Shown in pieces: positions 23,904-32,518 of a DNA stretch of 64,000 nucleotides (positions are counted from its first letter, which is position 1; each line of letters opens with the position of its first letter). Location of the stretch: positions 930,001-994,000 of the forward strand of contig NW_026944383.1 in the NCBI RefSeq assembly GCF_033439725.1, read 5' to 3'. Under the pieces are notes generated by a model. It had not been told where the DNA came from, did no database searches, and saw nothing but the letters and a program-made list of their open reading frames with translations. A program made the position numbers and the translations under genes. Source of the stretch: Neurospora tetraspora. Taxonomy: Eukaryota; Ascomycota; Sordariomycetes; Sordariales; Sordariaceae.

Positions 23904-25304
23904 ATGGTGTATAGCTCTGCGCAAAACGCACTTATACTTTGGATATGGGACTGGATGTTGTGCAATGCTCATGTTTGTTCCCTATGGCACGGAATCTTGG
24001 AGAAGAGGGATGCCCGGCCGGCCATCTATGTAGGGTCGGCAACCAATGCTACGCTTGGGGTAGCATCGAGATTCTCAGACTATAACAAGTTGCGAAACTT
24101 GTCTATCCGGTGTAAGGATTGGGTCGAAGAGGGATTCCAAATCACGTACAAAGCTTTGCTTTGTACCTCGCCTCTCCCCACCCCCACCAACCGGTCTGCG
24201 GTTCGGGCGGTGTTCAAAACCATCGAAACGATGGTCACATCGGCCCTTTGGGCGTACCACACGGCAAAGTCTCCGGGGCAGTTGGGACTGCCGGAAATCT
24301 GCCCGTGGGAATATACAGGCCTGCCCTTCGACGGCCTGTGTACCCACGCGGCATTCATTGAGGGGGTGAATTTTTGTAGTCATGCCCAGCATAACCCCAG
24401 TGCCAGCGACCCCGATGCCACTACCATTGCGGAGGTGGAGATCAATGCGTTGGAAGTGTCAGCCGAAGAGCGACGCCAAGCGTATCTTAAAAGAAATCGG
24501 GAGAGGTACCATGAAATGAAACTGATGTACCCCGAACGATGGCAAGCAATGGCAGCCAAGAAGAACGCGAACAACAAGAAGGTGTACTGGGACCGCAGAC
24601 TCAACCGGCCCGATGAGCATCGTGAGCTCCGGCTCAAATATAGCCTGGCCGCCGAGACCGAGGAGCGGAAAGCCAAAAGGGCTGCGACGTACCAGGACAA
24701 CCTCGAAAGCAAACGTTTCTATTGTGAAACTTGTGATATGCCTTTCGGCAGTTATGGCCACTTCGAACACCATAAGTTAAGCAATGACCATATCGCCAAA
24801 GAGAATGGGACCTATGTCCCGCCTAAGACGAAAGACGGCGAGTTGAAGTGGTGGTGTGACTTGTGCAACGAGGGCTGGACGGATGAGTGGTCCCTGATCC
24901 AACACCAACGGAGGTCATACGACCATGAAGTCAAGCTCGCTGCCCGCGAGGGCCGTCCTCCTCGCCCACAGGACGAGAGACTTCTTTGCCCGTTCTGTGA
25001 CAAAGATTATACGGATCCGAGTGCTCTAAACCGCCACATAAAAAAGCATCACCCCGGCAACGCCGAAGTCATCAATATACAAACTTTTGTTTGTGATATT
25101 TGCCCGGGATTGAGTTGGGCAAAACAAACCGAACGAGATGTCCACCGCCGCAAGTCTCACTTGCACGCCGTGCGGGCTGCCGACGCAGCCGGACTTCTCC
25201 CTCCGCCCACCCCGGAATTCTTTTGTGGCGTCTGTGGGTTCGTCTACAAAAACGCCACCACTCTCCAAAAACATCGACGCAGAGAACAGCATCATGAGAT
25301 ATAG
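23904..25304 (+). CDS. GIY-YIG-like domain fused to five C2H2 zinc fingers
   Basis: 466 residues from an ATG at 23904, one exon. Residues 30-60 read G-I-L, nine residues, then Y-V-G-S-A-T-N, with a conserved Arg56 and Tyr60 and a later Glu108 in a helix (FKTIETM): the layout of a GIY-YIG nuclease fold, seen in a fungal family whose members read IYVGSAT...R...Y and go on to a CPW...DGLCTH block (here about 160-180). A charged helical linker (about 205-265, YLKRNRERYHEMKLMYPERW) leads to five Cys/His fingers starting near residues 271 (FYCETC), 316 (WWCDLC), 360 (LLCPFC), 394 (FVCDIC) and 438 (FFCGVC). Known: fungal relatives exist in multiple copies, function untested. Inferred: a DNA- or RNA-binding protein that may cleave nucleic acid. 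The second residue of the first motif is Leu rather than Tyr, so activity is uncertain. An upstream in-frame segment (23655-23852) is closed by stops and not included. Confidence 0.78.
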   Translation: MVYSSAQNALILWIWDWMLCNAHVCSLWHGILEKRDARPAIYVGSATNATLGVASRFSDYNKLRNLSIRCKDWVEEGFQITYKALLCTSPLPTPTNRSAVRAVFKTIETMVTSALWAYHTAKSPGQLGLPEICPWEYTGLPFDGLCTHAAFIEGVNFCSHAQHNPSASDPDATTIAEVEINALEVSAEERRQAYLKRNRERYHEMKLMYPERWQAMAAKKNANNKKVYWDRRLNRPDEHRELRLKYSLAAETEERKAKRAATYQDNLESKRFYCETCDMPFGSYGHFEHHKLSNDHIAKENGTYVPPKTKDGELKWWCDLCNEGWTDEWSLIQHQRRSYDHEVKLAAREGRPPRPQDERLLCPFCDKDYTDPSALNRHIKKHHPGNAEVINIQTFVCDICPGLSWAKQTERDVHRRKSHLHAVRAADAAGLLPPPTPEFFCGVCGFVYKNATTLQKHRRREQHHEI

Positions 25305-25433
25305 GATGTCTTGATGTTTTTTTGGGCTGCTGTTTTGGCCTCTCTTTTTTTTGCTTCTTTTTTTGGTACGGTCACCCCGATATCTAAAGGCAAGAGCAAG
25401 ATCATGTCTCGTCCAAGTGTCAGAGCACCCGGG

Positions 25434-25598
25434 CGCTCATCTGGTACGACCACCCCTGTTCTACTCGCCCGGAAGATCACCAATCTTCTCCAGTTTGCCC
25501 ATATCTCTGGCTGCCCACGCTCATCTGGTACGGCCACCCCTGTTCTACTCGCCCGGAAGATCACCAATCTTCTCCAGTTTGCCCATATCTCTGGCTGC
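25434..25598. repeat. 84-bp tandem duplication at the 3' end of the PITH gene
   Basis: Two head-to-tail copies, offset exactly 84 bp (25434-25514 and 25518-25598), differ at essentially one base over the 81-nt core. The copy nearer the gene carries the last 18 or so codons and the stop of the thioredoxin-like/PITH protein; the other lies in its 3' UTR. The high identity suggests a recent event. Confidence 0.93.
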
Positions 25599-26771
25599 TC
25601 CTGACTCTCCAATGAGCCTCAGCCTATCAATCCTGACCTTCTCGCTATCACCGTCCCCATTGACAACAAACAGAACCAAGCTGTTAATGTTTTGGAACCG
25701 GACGTAACGCAAAGGAATGCTGGCAGTTCCTTCCTTGTTCCAATCACTCTCGGAGAGCTCGATATCTTGCGTAGCTTGAAGATCCTCTGCCTCGTCGAAC
25801 CCGAGATTGTGCGGCTTGTTGACAAAAAGCTTGATCGTCTTCGGCCTCATGGGTGCCTCGTCGTCGTCATCATCAGTGGGAGGAAGGGAGGTGATCTGGT
25901 AAGATAATGTCAGTTGCTTCATTCGACCTCTACCCAAAGCTTTGGCAGGACCAACCTGGAGAGTATGCAACTTGAGCATAGACTGGAAGGGCATGAAAAG
26001 CAGCAGTTGCTCGTCGGTGTCACTTTCTACCCAATCCTTGGCGGTTCCTTTGCCTCCAGACAAGGCACTTGGCTTTTCGCTCGAAAAAAGCACCCGGACG
26101 CCACCGGTCTCTGTGTCAACATTCAAAAGCTCAGACCGATTGAGCTCAACCTGATCGGTGACATCCACATATCCGCGGGGAAGTGCGGCACCCTTCCAGC
26201 TGCTGGAGCTCCCGCTTGCCTGTTCAGTCTTTGCCGAGTCAACTGCGCGTTTGAGTTTCTCAACCAGTTGCGCCAGCCTCCTAGGATTGTCACCGGCAAC
26301 CTTGTCGATTTCCTTGCCGTTCTGGAAGAGCATAGTCGTCGGAAGGGTGGTGATGCTGTAGGCGCTCTTGATCGCCTTTAACTCGTCCACGTTGACCTTT
26401 GCGACCTTTAAGACCGTGCCGTGTCCTTCGAGATCTTGAGAGTGGTGTTCGAGAACGTGGATAGCTTCCAGCGAGGCCGCGTTACTGGGGGAGTAAACTG
26501 GGAGGAAACCATGTCAGCAAGCTGTTATTGACGAACCGGCACCACCAGGGAGAGAGATCGTGCGTAAAGGAAACGTGAATGCATGGCGAGAGGGCGTCTC
26601 CACGCTTCCGTAAGTTGAATATCCCAGGGTATGCGATTCATGACGGGGGAATCGCTTCCTCGAGCGACTGGGGTAGGAATAGAACTTACATTGTGCCACG
26701 ACGATGTTGGTGGCATCCAGTAGGGAACTCCATTCCGCTGGGCTCTTGATTTCGACTGCAGGCGACACCAT
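25545..26771 (-). CDS. Thioredoxin-like protein with C-terminal PITH domain (TXNL1-like)
   Basis: Two exons, 26690-26771 and 25545-26497, joined over a 192-nt intron (GTAAGT donor, CTGAC branch point, CAG acceptor), giving 344 residues from ATG MVSPAVEIKSPAEW. Residues 1-105 are a thioredoxin fold: after the beta strand NIVVAQFYSP the usual CxxC active site is replaced by SPSN, while the cis-Pro region (TLPTTMLFQNGKEID) is kept. The PITH domain follows (about 135-325: ...DVTDQVELNRSELLN, FMPFQSMLKLHTLQVGP, IPLRYVRFQNINSLVLFV), which in human TXNL1 contacts the 26S proteasome. Inferred role: proteasome-associated adaptor without redox activity. The last 17 residues (ARDMGKLEKIGDLPGE) lie in the 84-bp duplicated unit. 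It converges on the zinc-finger gene with 240 bp between stops. Confidence 0.93.
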
Positions 26772-27267
26772 CTTGATCGATACTCTGGAAAATGGCGAAG
26801 TGGTAGAATAAGGGAGCTTAGTTGTGATGGCGGGGTTGCAAGTTGCAAGACTTAACGAGAGTGGAAGCCAGGCGATGACAACACAGAAGTGGAAGCTTCA
26901 GTTAAGTTCCAAGCCTGAGGTCCATGCCCCGCGCTTTCATCCTACCCCTGCAGGGCAGGACCAGTCTCGACTCTCGAGCTTGCAGTAATGGAGCCTTACG
27001 CGGTCAAGTCGTACCTACCTACTTGTACGCAAGCTGTACATGTGTACTATGTGCTGTCGGCTCTGTGTATTTACCAGCGTTACATAGCACCTACCGCAGC
27101 ATCCTAGAGGTAGGAAGTGAAAATTTTCTGCAAAGAAAGTGGAAGCCGTGAGTGCAAGTGAAAGGAACTCGGCGAAACAAAGCGTCAACGGTAGGTACCT
27201 CTACGGTTTGTATCAGTGCCACGTGTGGCTTGTCAGGTACAAACTACCCCACCGTCTGCAGTGAGTT

Positions 27268-27825
27268 TACTCGAGGGTGGCAATATTTTGGGACATGAAA
27301 TAAATCTGGGACAACCAAAATCGTATGCACATTGCGAACAAGTCTGTTAGCGGAAAGCCAACACCATCATTTCCACCACGAATTGTTTTTCAAAAATTCA
27401 TCGAAAAATAAGGTAGGAATGTCTAAGAGAGAGAAGCAGCTTCCAATTGAGTGCATTCTCGAGAAAAAAAATCCTGACTTTGGAAATGACGATTTTCTCG
27501 TTTTTCCCCAAGATTTCGTTTTCCCTCAATATTTCGTTTTATATAAGAACAGCAAACTCTTTCACGATTTCTCAACCAAACAATGACCAAGAATATTACT
27601 TCAAGCTGGAGAACATTGCATTAGGCTAGAATTATCTTCCAGGAAATTTTCATTGCGATTTTGGCAATTTTCATGCTGCTGTTGAGATGGGAAGTTAATT
27701 CCCATACAATTTTGGTTGTCCCAGATTTATTTCATGTCCCAAAATATTGCTACCCTCTCCCTATGGGGAGAGGGTGGAAGAGCCTTGGCGCCCAGAGCCA
27801 GAAAAGCACCCACCACCCTCGAGTA
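27268..27825. mobile_element. Short non-autonomous DNA-transposon-like element (MITE) with long TIRs
   Basis: A left arm beginning CTCGAGGGTGGCAATATTTT at 27270 and running to about 27330 is repeated inverted at about 27700-27757, with very few differences over some 50-60 nt. The outermost 11 nt (CTCGAGGGTGG) recur inverted at 27813-27823, and both outer ends abut TA (27268-27269 and 27824-27825), the target duplication of Tc1/mariner-type transposons. The right arm is split: about 55 nt, including a hairpin, separate the outer end from the inner part. The A/T-rich interior (about 370 nt) has no transposase-like frame. Without a family match the assignment rests on structure only. Age: fairly young, judging by arm similarity. 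Confidence 0.75.
27750..27773. repeat. 24-nt near-perfect hairpin in the right arm of the TIR element
   Basis: Ten-nt arms ACCCTCTCCC and GGGAGAGGGT flank a 4-nt loop (TATG). It lies exactly where the right inverted repeat is interrupted, so it belongs to the extra segment and may mark how that segment arose. Confidence 0.8.
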
Positions 27826-28917
27826 GTTTGTTGACATCGCTTAGTTGAAGTTCTCCCGACCTTGTCGTTTCGAGATTTTGCGACACAGCATCCAAATCAG
27901 CCGTGATCTCACATAATGCCTTGGCTTTCACTGTTCGATATCACACTCTAGTCGTCTTAGTTCCAATCACAAACCAATAATTCATCAAACCCTCAGTCCA
28001 AGACGGACTCACTCTCTCAAGTCTTAACAACAACAACAACAACCTCCTCCACGACAAAGTCGATAGCTCGCTTCTCCAAAAGGTCGTCCCCGGCTCCCCG
28101 CTTCGTTGTGACCGCTAATCCCCACTCGCGGATTTCCATCCAATGTTGGGCTCTCATTCTGCCAGGGCTGTTGGTGCCATGGGTGCCGAGCCCGAGATCC
28201 CAACTGTGACAAGGGTCACAATTTCAGGGGTAGACGGTCCTGCGGTCCCAAGTCCAGTCTCGAGTCCTGGCGTCCAGTCGCAGACCTCAACGAGAACGAG
28301 CCCCAGCGAGCCCAGCCTCATGAATTTCCAGCGGTGAGAAACTGACGTGAAAACGGATTGAATTACTTGTGGGAGATTGTCGGACTGTTTGGGCTGGCAA
28401 AGGCATGAGAGGTTTCGAGAACCAATCCCCTCGCCAATCTCGCCGTGTTTCATTACCTTATCCTACCGTTCACTTATACATGCACAAGGTCGAGTCTTGA
28501 AGTGTGGTGACAACGCGTTCCAGACGTGCCACGGCAGCAATTCAAGAAACAGCGGATACATATATGTCTGTGTTAGCTGTCAATCGCCGTGCAGATTTCG
28601 GCTCCTGAAAGGGGAAACTCAGCTCACAACATTCTTCCCACCCTTCCCCGGACACGTCAAGCCGCTCCTGTTGGTCGGAGAGAGTCCCATTTTCCTCCAC
28701 TTCCAGAAACCTAAACGGCCCGGACCTGCGTGGAAGCAATCCTATCTTTTTCTCGAACCATCAAACCTTTACCAGCTACCGGGTTGAAGAAGACCAAGAC
28801 GAGAACAACGCTATAATATTCATATTTTGATTTAAAAAAGCAGTATAACACTGCCCGCTCAAGAGAAGTCGTTCCACATATACACACATTGAAATAAACC
28901 CAACCCAAACCGCCAAC

Positions 28918-30373
28918 ATGGGTCTCTTCGGCGAGGGTTCCATGTTCTCCGGCCGTTCATCAAAGTCGAAAAGGCCACAGCCCTCGCATCGGTCGTCATC
29001 CTCCAGAAAAAGCAAGGAACAAATCGAAACCAAGGAACGAGACCGGGAGCTCAGAACACGGGAAAAGGAACGAGAACGGGAATCCAGGGAAAGAGAACGA
29101 GAACGAGAACTAGAACGCCAACGAGAACGAGAGAGGGACCGTGAACGTGAGCGGGAGCGGTCACCACCGCCATCAAGAGCCCTCTTTTCTCCTCCAGATG
29201 CCAGTGACAGCAGCGGGAGAAGGCGGAGGCAGGAGAGTTATAGAGCGGAGAGGCAGGAGAGTTACAGAGGGGATGAAGTGGCAAGACAAGGAGGAGTAGG
29301 AGTAGGAGCAGGAGGAGCATCAGAAGGAGGAGCAGGAGGCTTAGTAGGCTTCCTAGCCTCTCTCCTCCTCGGCCACGACGACGACCTCGACGGCATGGGA
29401 TACGGCAGCGACTCCGACTCTGACAACAAGCCGCGGCGCTCATCTCCCAAGACTCCCGGGTATTCCGATCCAGACCGGTACGACAATGACGGAGGAGCTC
29501 CGCGCGACTATTTCTCTCTCTCCCGAAGGAACAGCAGCCGACTCATCGACACTCTCGGCGGCATCGGCGGCGGCACCCCGCGCAGCAGTCACCGTGACAG
29601 CAGACCAGAAAAGCCTCCGAAACGTCCATCGTTCTTTAAATCCTCCTCTTCTTCAGGCAGGCGAAGTTCATTCTTTGCCAAGTTCCGTATGTTCTTCTTA
29701 TCCCTCCCCCTCCCTCCCTCTTTTTCCAAATGTTTTTTTTTTTTTTTTTTTTTTCTTTTTTCCTTCCATTCAATATTCTAACCCCCACTGCTTAGGCCGC
29801 TCCTCCTCCTCCTCCTCCTCCTCCTTCTACAAACGCTCCCCCCGCCCCCGCCTAATCAAAAAACTCCTCAAAAAACTCAAGCGTCTCCTCCGCGACCTGG
29901 CCTACTACGCCCAGCGCCACCCCATGAAAGTCTTCATGCTAGCCATCATGCCGCTCATCACCGGCGGCGCCCTAACCGGCTTACTCGCTAAATTGGGCAT
30001 CCGTCTCCCGAAAATCGTTGATAGACTGCTGGCTTTGGCGGCCAAGTACTCGGCTGGCGACTCGCTGGGTGCCGTAGGGGAGGTGGCGAGGTTGGCGAGG
30101 GATGGGATTGGGCTTGGTGGTGTTCTTGGTGGTGGTGGTTCCGGTGGTGGTTCCGGTGGTGGTAGTGGTGGTGGCGCGGGGGCGGCAGCAGCGATGATGG
30201 GGAATGCAATGGCTCGGGGGTTTAACACGACGAACGTGGAAAGAGGTCGGAGAGGAGACGGATTGGTGTGGGAGAAGAGGACGATGGAGAGGGATGGGGT
30301 GTTTGGGCCGGGAGGGCCGGGGGTGAGTTGGCAGGAAGGGTTGAGGAGCGTTTTGAAGATGTTATCGGATTAG
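28918..30373 (+). CDS. Arg/Glu-repeat protein with a C-terminal basic-hydrophobic segment, unknown function
   Basis: Two exons, 28918-29686 and 29796-30373, with a GTATGT donor, CTAAC branch point and TAG acceptor; phase matches (C+GC = Arg), giving 448 residues. The start MGLFGEGSMFSGRSS has a Gly2 that might be myristoylated. Residues about 35-83 are almost pure RE/ER repeat (RERERERE), which would form a charged single helix. Then come a Gly/Ala segment with a short hydrophobic stretch (GLVGFLASLLLG), an acidic/Ser part, and after the splice a Ser run, a very basic amphipathic helix (RLIKKLLKKLKRLLRDL), a hydrophobic segment (KVFMLAIMPLITGGALTGLLAKLG) and a Gly/Ser-repeat tail. If the intron is kept, the frame closes shortly after a T run at 29781. 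I know no named family. A peripheral or single-pass membrane protein is possible. Confidence 0.8.
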
Positions 30374-30839
30374 GAGGAAGGCTTTGAGTGACAACCAAGG
30401 GTGGACATGTCTCTTAGTGTTTGGGTGTTTTTGGCGTTTTGCGGGCCGGGAGGACCCAGTTTCTTCTCTTTTGGGTATGTGGTATGTGGTACATGAGGTA
30501 CGAGACATGGCTGATTTGTCGTGTCTACTTTTCTTGTTTTTGGTTGTTGGTGGTCCTGGGCGGGTTTGAGCTTGTCAGGGAGCAGCGGTTACGTCCTCTG
30601 CATCACATTTCATTACATATGGATTTGATGGAAAAGAAGCATCACGAGATTCGACAGGCAGCGGAAGGGAAGCGTGAATAGGAGAATAAATATTAAGAAC
30701 CACAAACTACTATATCTATCGACGCAATACACACACACACAAGACATCGAGCTAGCCAGCCCCCCTGTTTCTTTTGTTTTGCCCTGTCCGAGTGCAACCA
30801 ATTTCATAACCAGAGGTCCCAAGTAAACAAGTAACCATC
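30374..30839. other. Convergent 3' flanks
   Basis: Between the stops of the Arg/Glu-repeat gene and the Ser/Arg-rich gene. It must hold both 3' UTRs. Nothing else is recognised beyond a short CA run near 30.73 kb. Confidence 0.5.
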
Positions 30840-31880
30840 TCAACCACGACTTCTGCGCTTGGAAGAAGATGATGACTTGGAAGAACTACCAGTCAACATC
30901 TCCTTCCGCTTGACGATTGAGGGCGGGTCGCCAGACGTCCTCTTAGACGAAGAAGAAATGATCTCGTTGGCTTGCTCCTCAGCGACCCGTCGCTCTCTCG
31001 CACGCTCCGATCGGTCATAATGGCTGGTGCTCCTCCCGGCGGAACTGCTGATCCTCGATGAATGCCGGTGCTTGTCTTCCTCGCCCGCCGAATGGTCGCC
31101 CGGGCTTAGATCGCTGGTCGTCCGGTGTCTGTCTGATGTTGTTGTCCGACTCCTGTAGTCGCCTGTGTAAGTGGGGCGAGTGGTACCACCGGGATGCAAG
31201 TACTGGAAGGGATCAGCTCCGCTTCCGCTTGAAGAAGCTTGCCGCGAAACATCGTGGTGGGGAGAACTGCCCGTGGCTCCAGGAGATATGTCGCCGTAGG
31301 AAGGAGAATCTCGAGAACGCCGAATGGTACCAGCGGGTTGGTCTTTGACGTACGAATAATTAAAAGGCGAGGAGCTCTGCTCCCTCTCGGCGGTAGTTGT
31401 TGACCCGCTGGGAAGACGTGCCGGAGGAACTGGTGACTGTTCCCGCGGGGTTCGCGAAGGTTCCCCACGAGAGGAGCTCCGAGGTGCATCTATTTGGGCA
31501 AGAGCACCTAGCGGTACCGCGATCCGCTTCTCCTTTTTCTTCCGCTCTTCGCCGTTCTGACGTCGTTGATACCGTTCGAGAGCTGCCAGTTCGTCCTTTG
31601 TCAGCTTGACGTCGGCCTTGCCCTTTGCCTGAGCCCGGCGAATTCGTGCGAGGGCAGACTCGAGGTGGACACTGTCCTCCTCATCGCTCGCAGAATCCTC
31701 CGAATCATCGTCTGTCGTGTCTGCCCCATAGGTCTGTTTTCCCCGTAACCTCGCGCCACCACCGTCTTTATTGCCCATGTCGATGCCCGTGAACCGAAGG
31801 GGATCGCTAGCAAATCTTTTACCCGAAGCTTTTGAAACCAACCCCCCAACGCCGTCATCGCTATCCAGTTCCTCCACCAC
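30840..31880 (-). CDS. Ser/Arg-rich acidic protein, start not visible, frame overlaps PRA1
   Basis: I recognise no named family. From 31880 the frame gives 346 residues: GSGRVVEELDSDDGVGG, then SDPLRFTGIDMGNKDGGGARLRGKQTYG, a Ser/Asp/Glu patch (DDDSEDSASDEED), a helix LESALARIRRAQAKGK...LTKDELAALERYQRRQNG, and a long Ser/Arg/Thr tail ending SSSKRRSRG; this looks nuclear. The codon at 31880 is GTG. The frame stays open upstream for about 42 more codons with plausible protein (PRAPKSAPQWGRPSRRER), to a TGA near 32006, and so runs into the last codons of PRA1 in another frame. No ATG lies in the frame before the internal GIDMGN. Options: a spliced upstream exon, a bicistronic message with PRA1, frameshifting in the TTTTT near 32004, or a sequence error. 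The coding nature is likely, the 5' end is not known. Confidence 0.68.
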   Translation of the reverse strand: MVEELDSDDGVGGLVSKASGKRFASDPLRFTGIDMGNKDGGGARLRGKQTYGADTTDDDSEDSASDEEDSVHLESALARIRRAQAKGKADVKLTKDELAALERYQRRQNGEERKKKEKRIAVPLGALAQIDAPRSSSRGEPSRTPREQSPVPPARLPSGSTTTAEREQSSSPFNYSYVKDQPAGTIRRSRDSPSYGDISPGATGSSPHHDVSRQASSSGSGADPFQYLHPGGTTRPTYTGDYRSRTTTSDRHRTTSDLSPGDHSAGEEDKHRHSSRISSSAGRSTSHYDRSERARERRVAEEQANEIISSSSKRTSGDPPSIVKRKEMLTGSSSKSSSSSKRRSRG

Positions 31881-31987
31881 ACGCCCAGAACCCCACCAAC
31901 CCTCAGCATCACTCCCGTTGCGCGCCCGCTCGCGCCTCGATGGTCTTCCCCATTGGGGCGCAGATTTGGGAGCTCGCGGCCGACCAT

Positions 31988-32518
31988 TTAGACCGCCTCC
32001 CCGGAAAAAGCCTCATCGATGGGCTTGTCCATAAGCGAAGCATGGCCAATGATGACCAAGCCGCTGGCGCCAATCAACCACATGACAGTGAGGAAGGGCG
32101 AAGAGAAAAGACCGATCGGGATCGCAACGACGTACAATCCCGTGTACAGCTGTGACGTAGTGAAGCGGTGCTGGCCGATCTCGAGATCACGGCCATCGAG
32201 CTTGCCAATGAACCACATGCCGGCAACAACGAAGACGATGTCAAAGAGCAGCCAAGGGTTGGTGAGCAAGGCATAGATGCAGAGCATCACAAACACGACG
32301 GCATAGTTGCTGGAGAAGTGGCCAAGGTTGTAGTTGACGCGGGACTGCGCCTCGGCGAAGTTTTCGGGCTTGGAGAGGCGCTTGAGATCGAAGAACTCGG
32401 AGAGAGGGCGCAGGTTCGAGAAGCGGTTAGCAATCGAGCCCGAACGGAAGTTCTGGAAACGCTCGCCCATGTTGAGGCGAGACGTCAGGATGTCTATGGG
32501 GATCTGAATTCGCGACAT
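31988..32518 (-). CDS. PRA1/Yip3-family prenylated Rab acceptor
   Basis: Small Golgi/ER membrane protein that binds prenylated Rab GTPases and helps load them on membranes (the family of yeast Yip3 and human PRA1). 176 residues from ATG at 32518 (MSRIQIPIDILTSRLN); the open frame upstream starts at a GTG and is rejected. It has the family pattern: RPLSEFFDLKRLSKP then R-x-N-Y-N-L-x-x-F (RVNYNLGHFSSNY), a double hydrophobic hairpin (about 75-110, VVFVMLCIYALLTNPWLLFDIVFVVAGMWF with a short break), a cytosolic loop, and a second hairpin (about 130-160). The C-terminus ends DEAFSGEAV, as in fungal relatives. The TAA stop is followed at once by ATG in the same frame, but that ATG opens an unrelated frame. 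The Ser/Arg-rich frame begins overlapping here. Confidence 0.95.
   Translation of the reverse strand: MSRIQIPIDILTSRLNMGERFQNFRSGSIANRFSNLRPLSEFFDLKRLSKPENFAEAQSRVNYNLGHFSSNYAVVFVMLCIYALLTNPWLLFDIVFVVAGMWFIGKLDGRDLEIGQHRFTTSQLYTGLYVVAIPIGLFSSPFLTVMWLIGASGLVIIGHASLMDKPIDEAFSGEAV

Larger units (their letters stand above)
26772..28917. other. Divergent intergenic region of 2.1 kb
   Basis: Promoter side of the PITH gene and of the Arg/Glu-repeat gene. It carries an AGGTACCT palindrome at 27193-27200, a TACCTACCTAC motif at 27012, and the TIR element described separately. The sequence between 27.33 and 27.70 kb is A/T-rich compared with the flanks. No gene is recognised. Confidence 0.5.

Noticed and set aside
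31601-31987. Frame starting with the ATG directly after the PRA1 stop
   Set aside because: Its composition is unlike a conserved protein, and it runs out of frame through the better Ser/Arg-rich frame.
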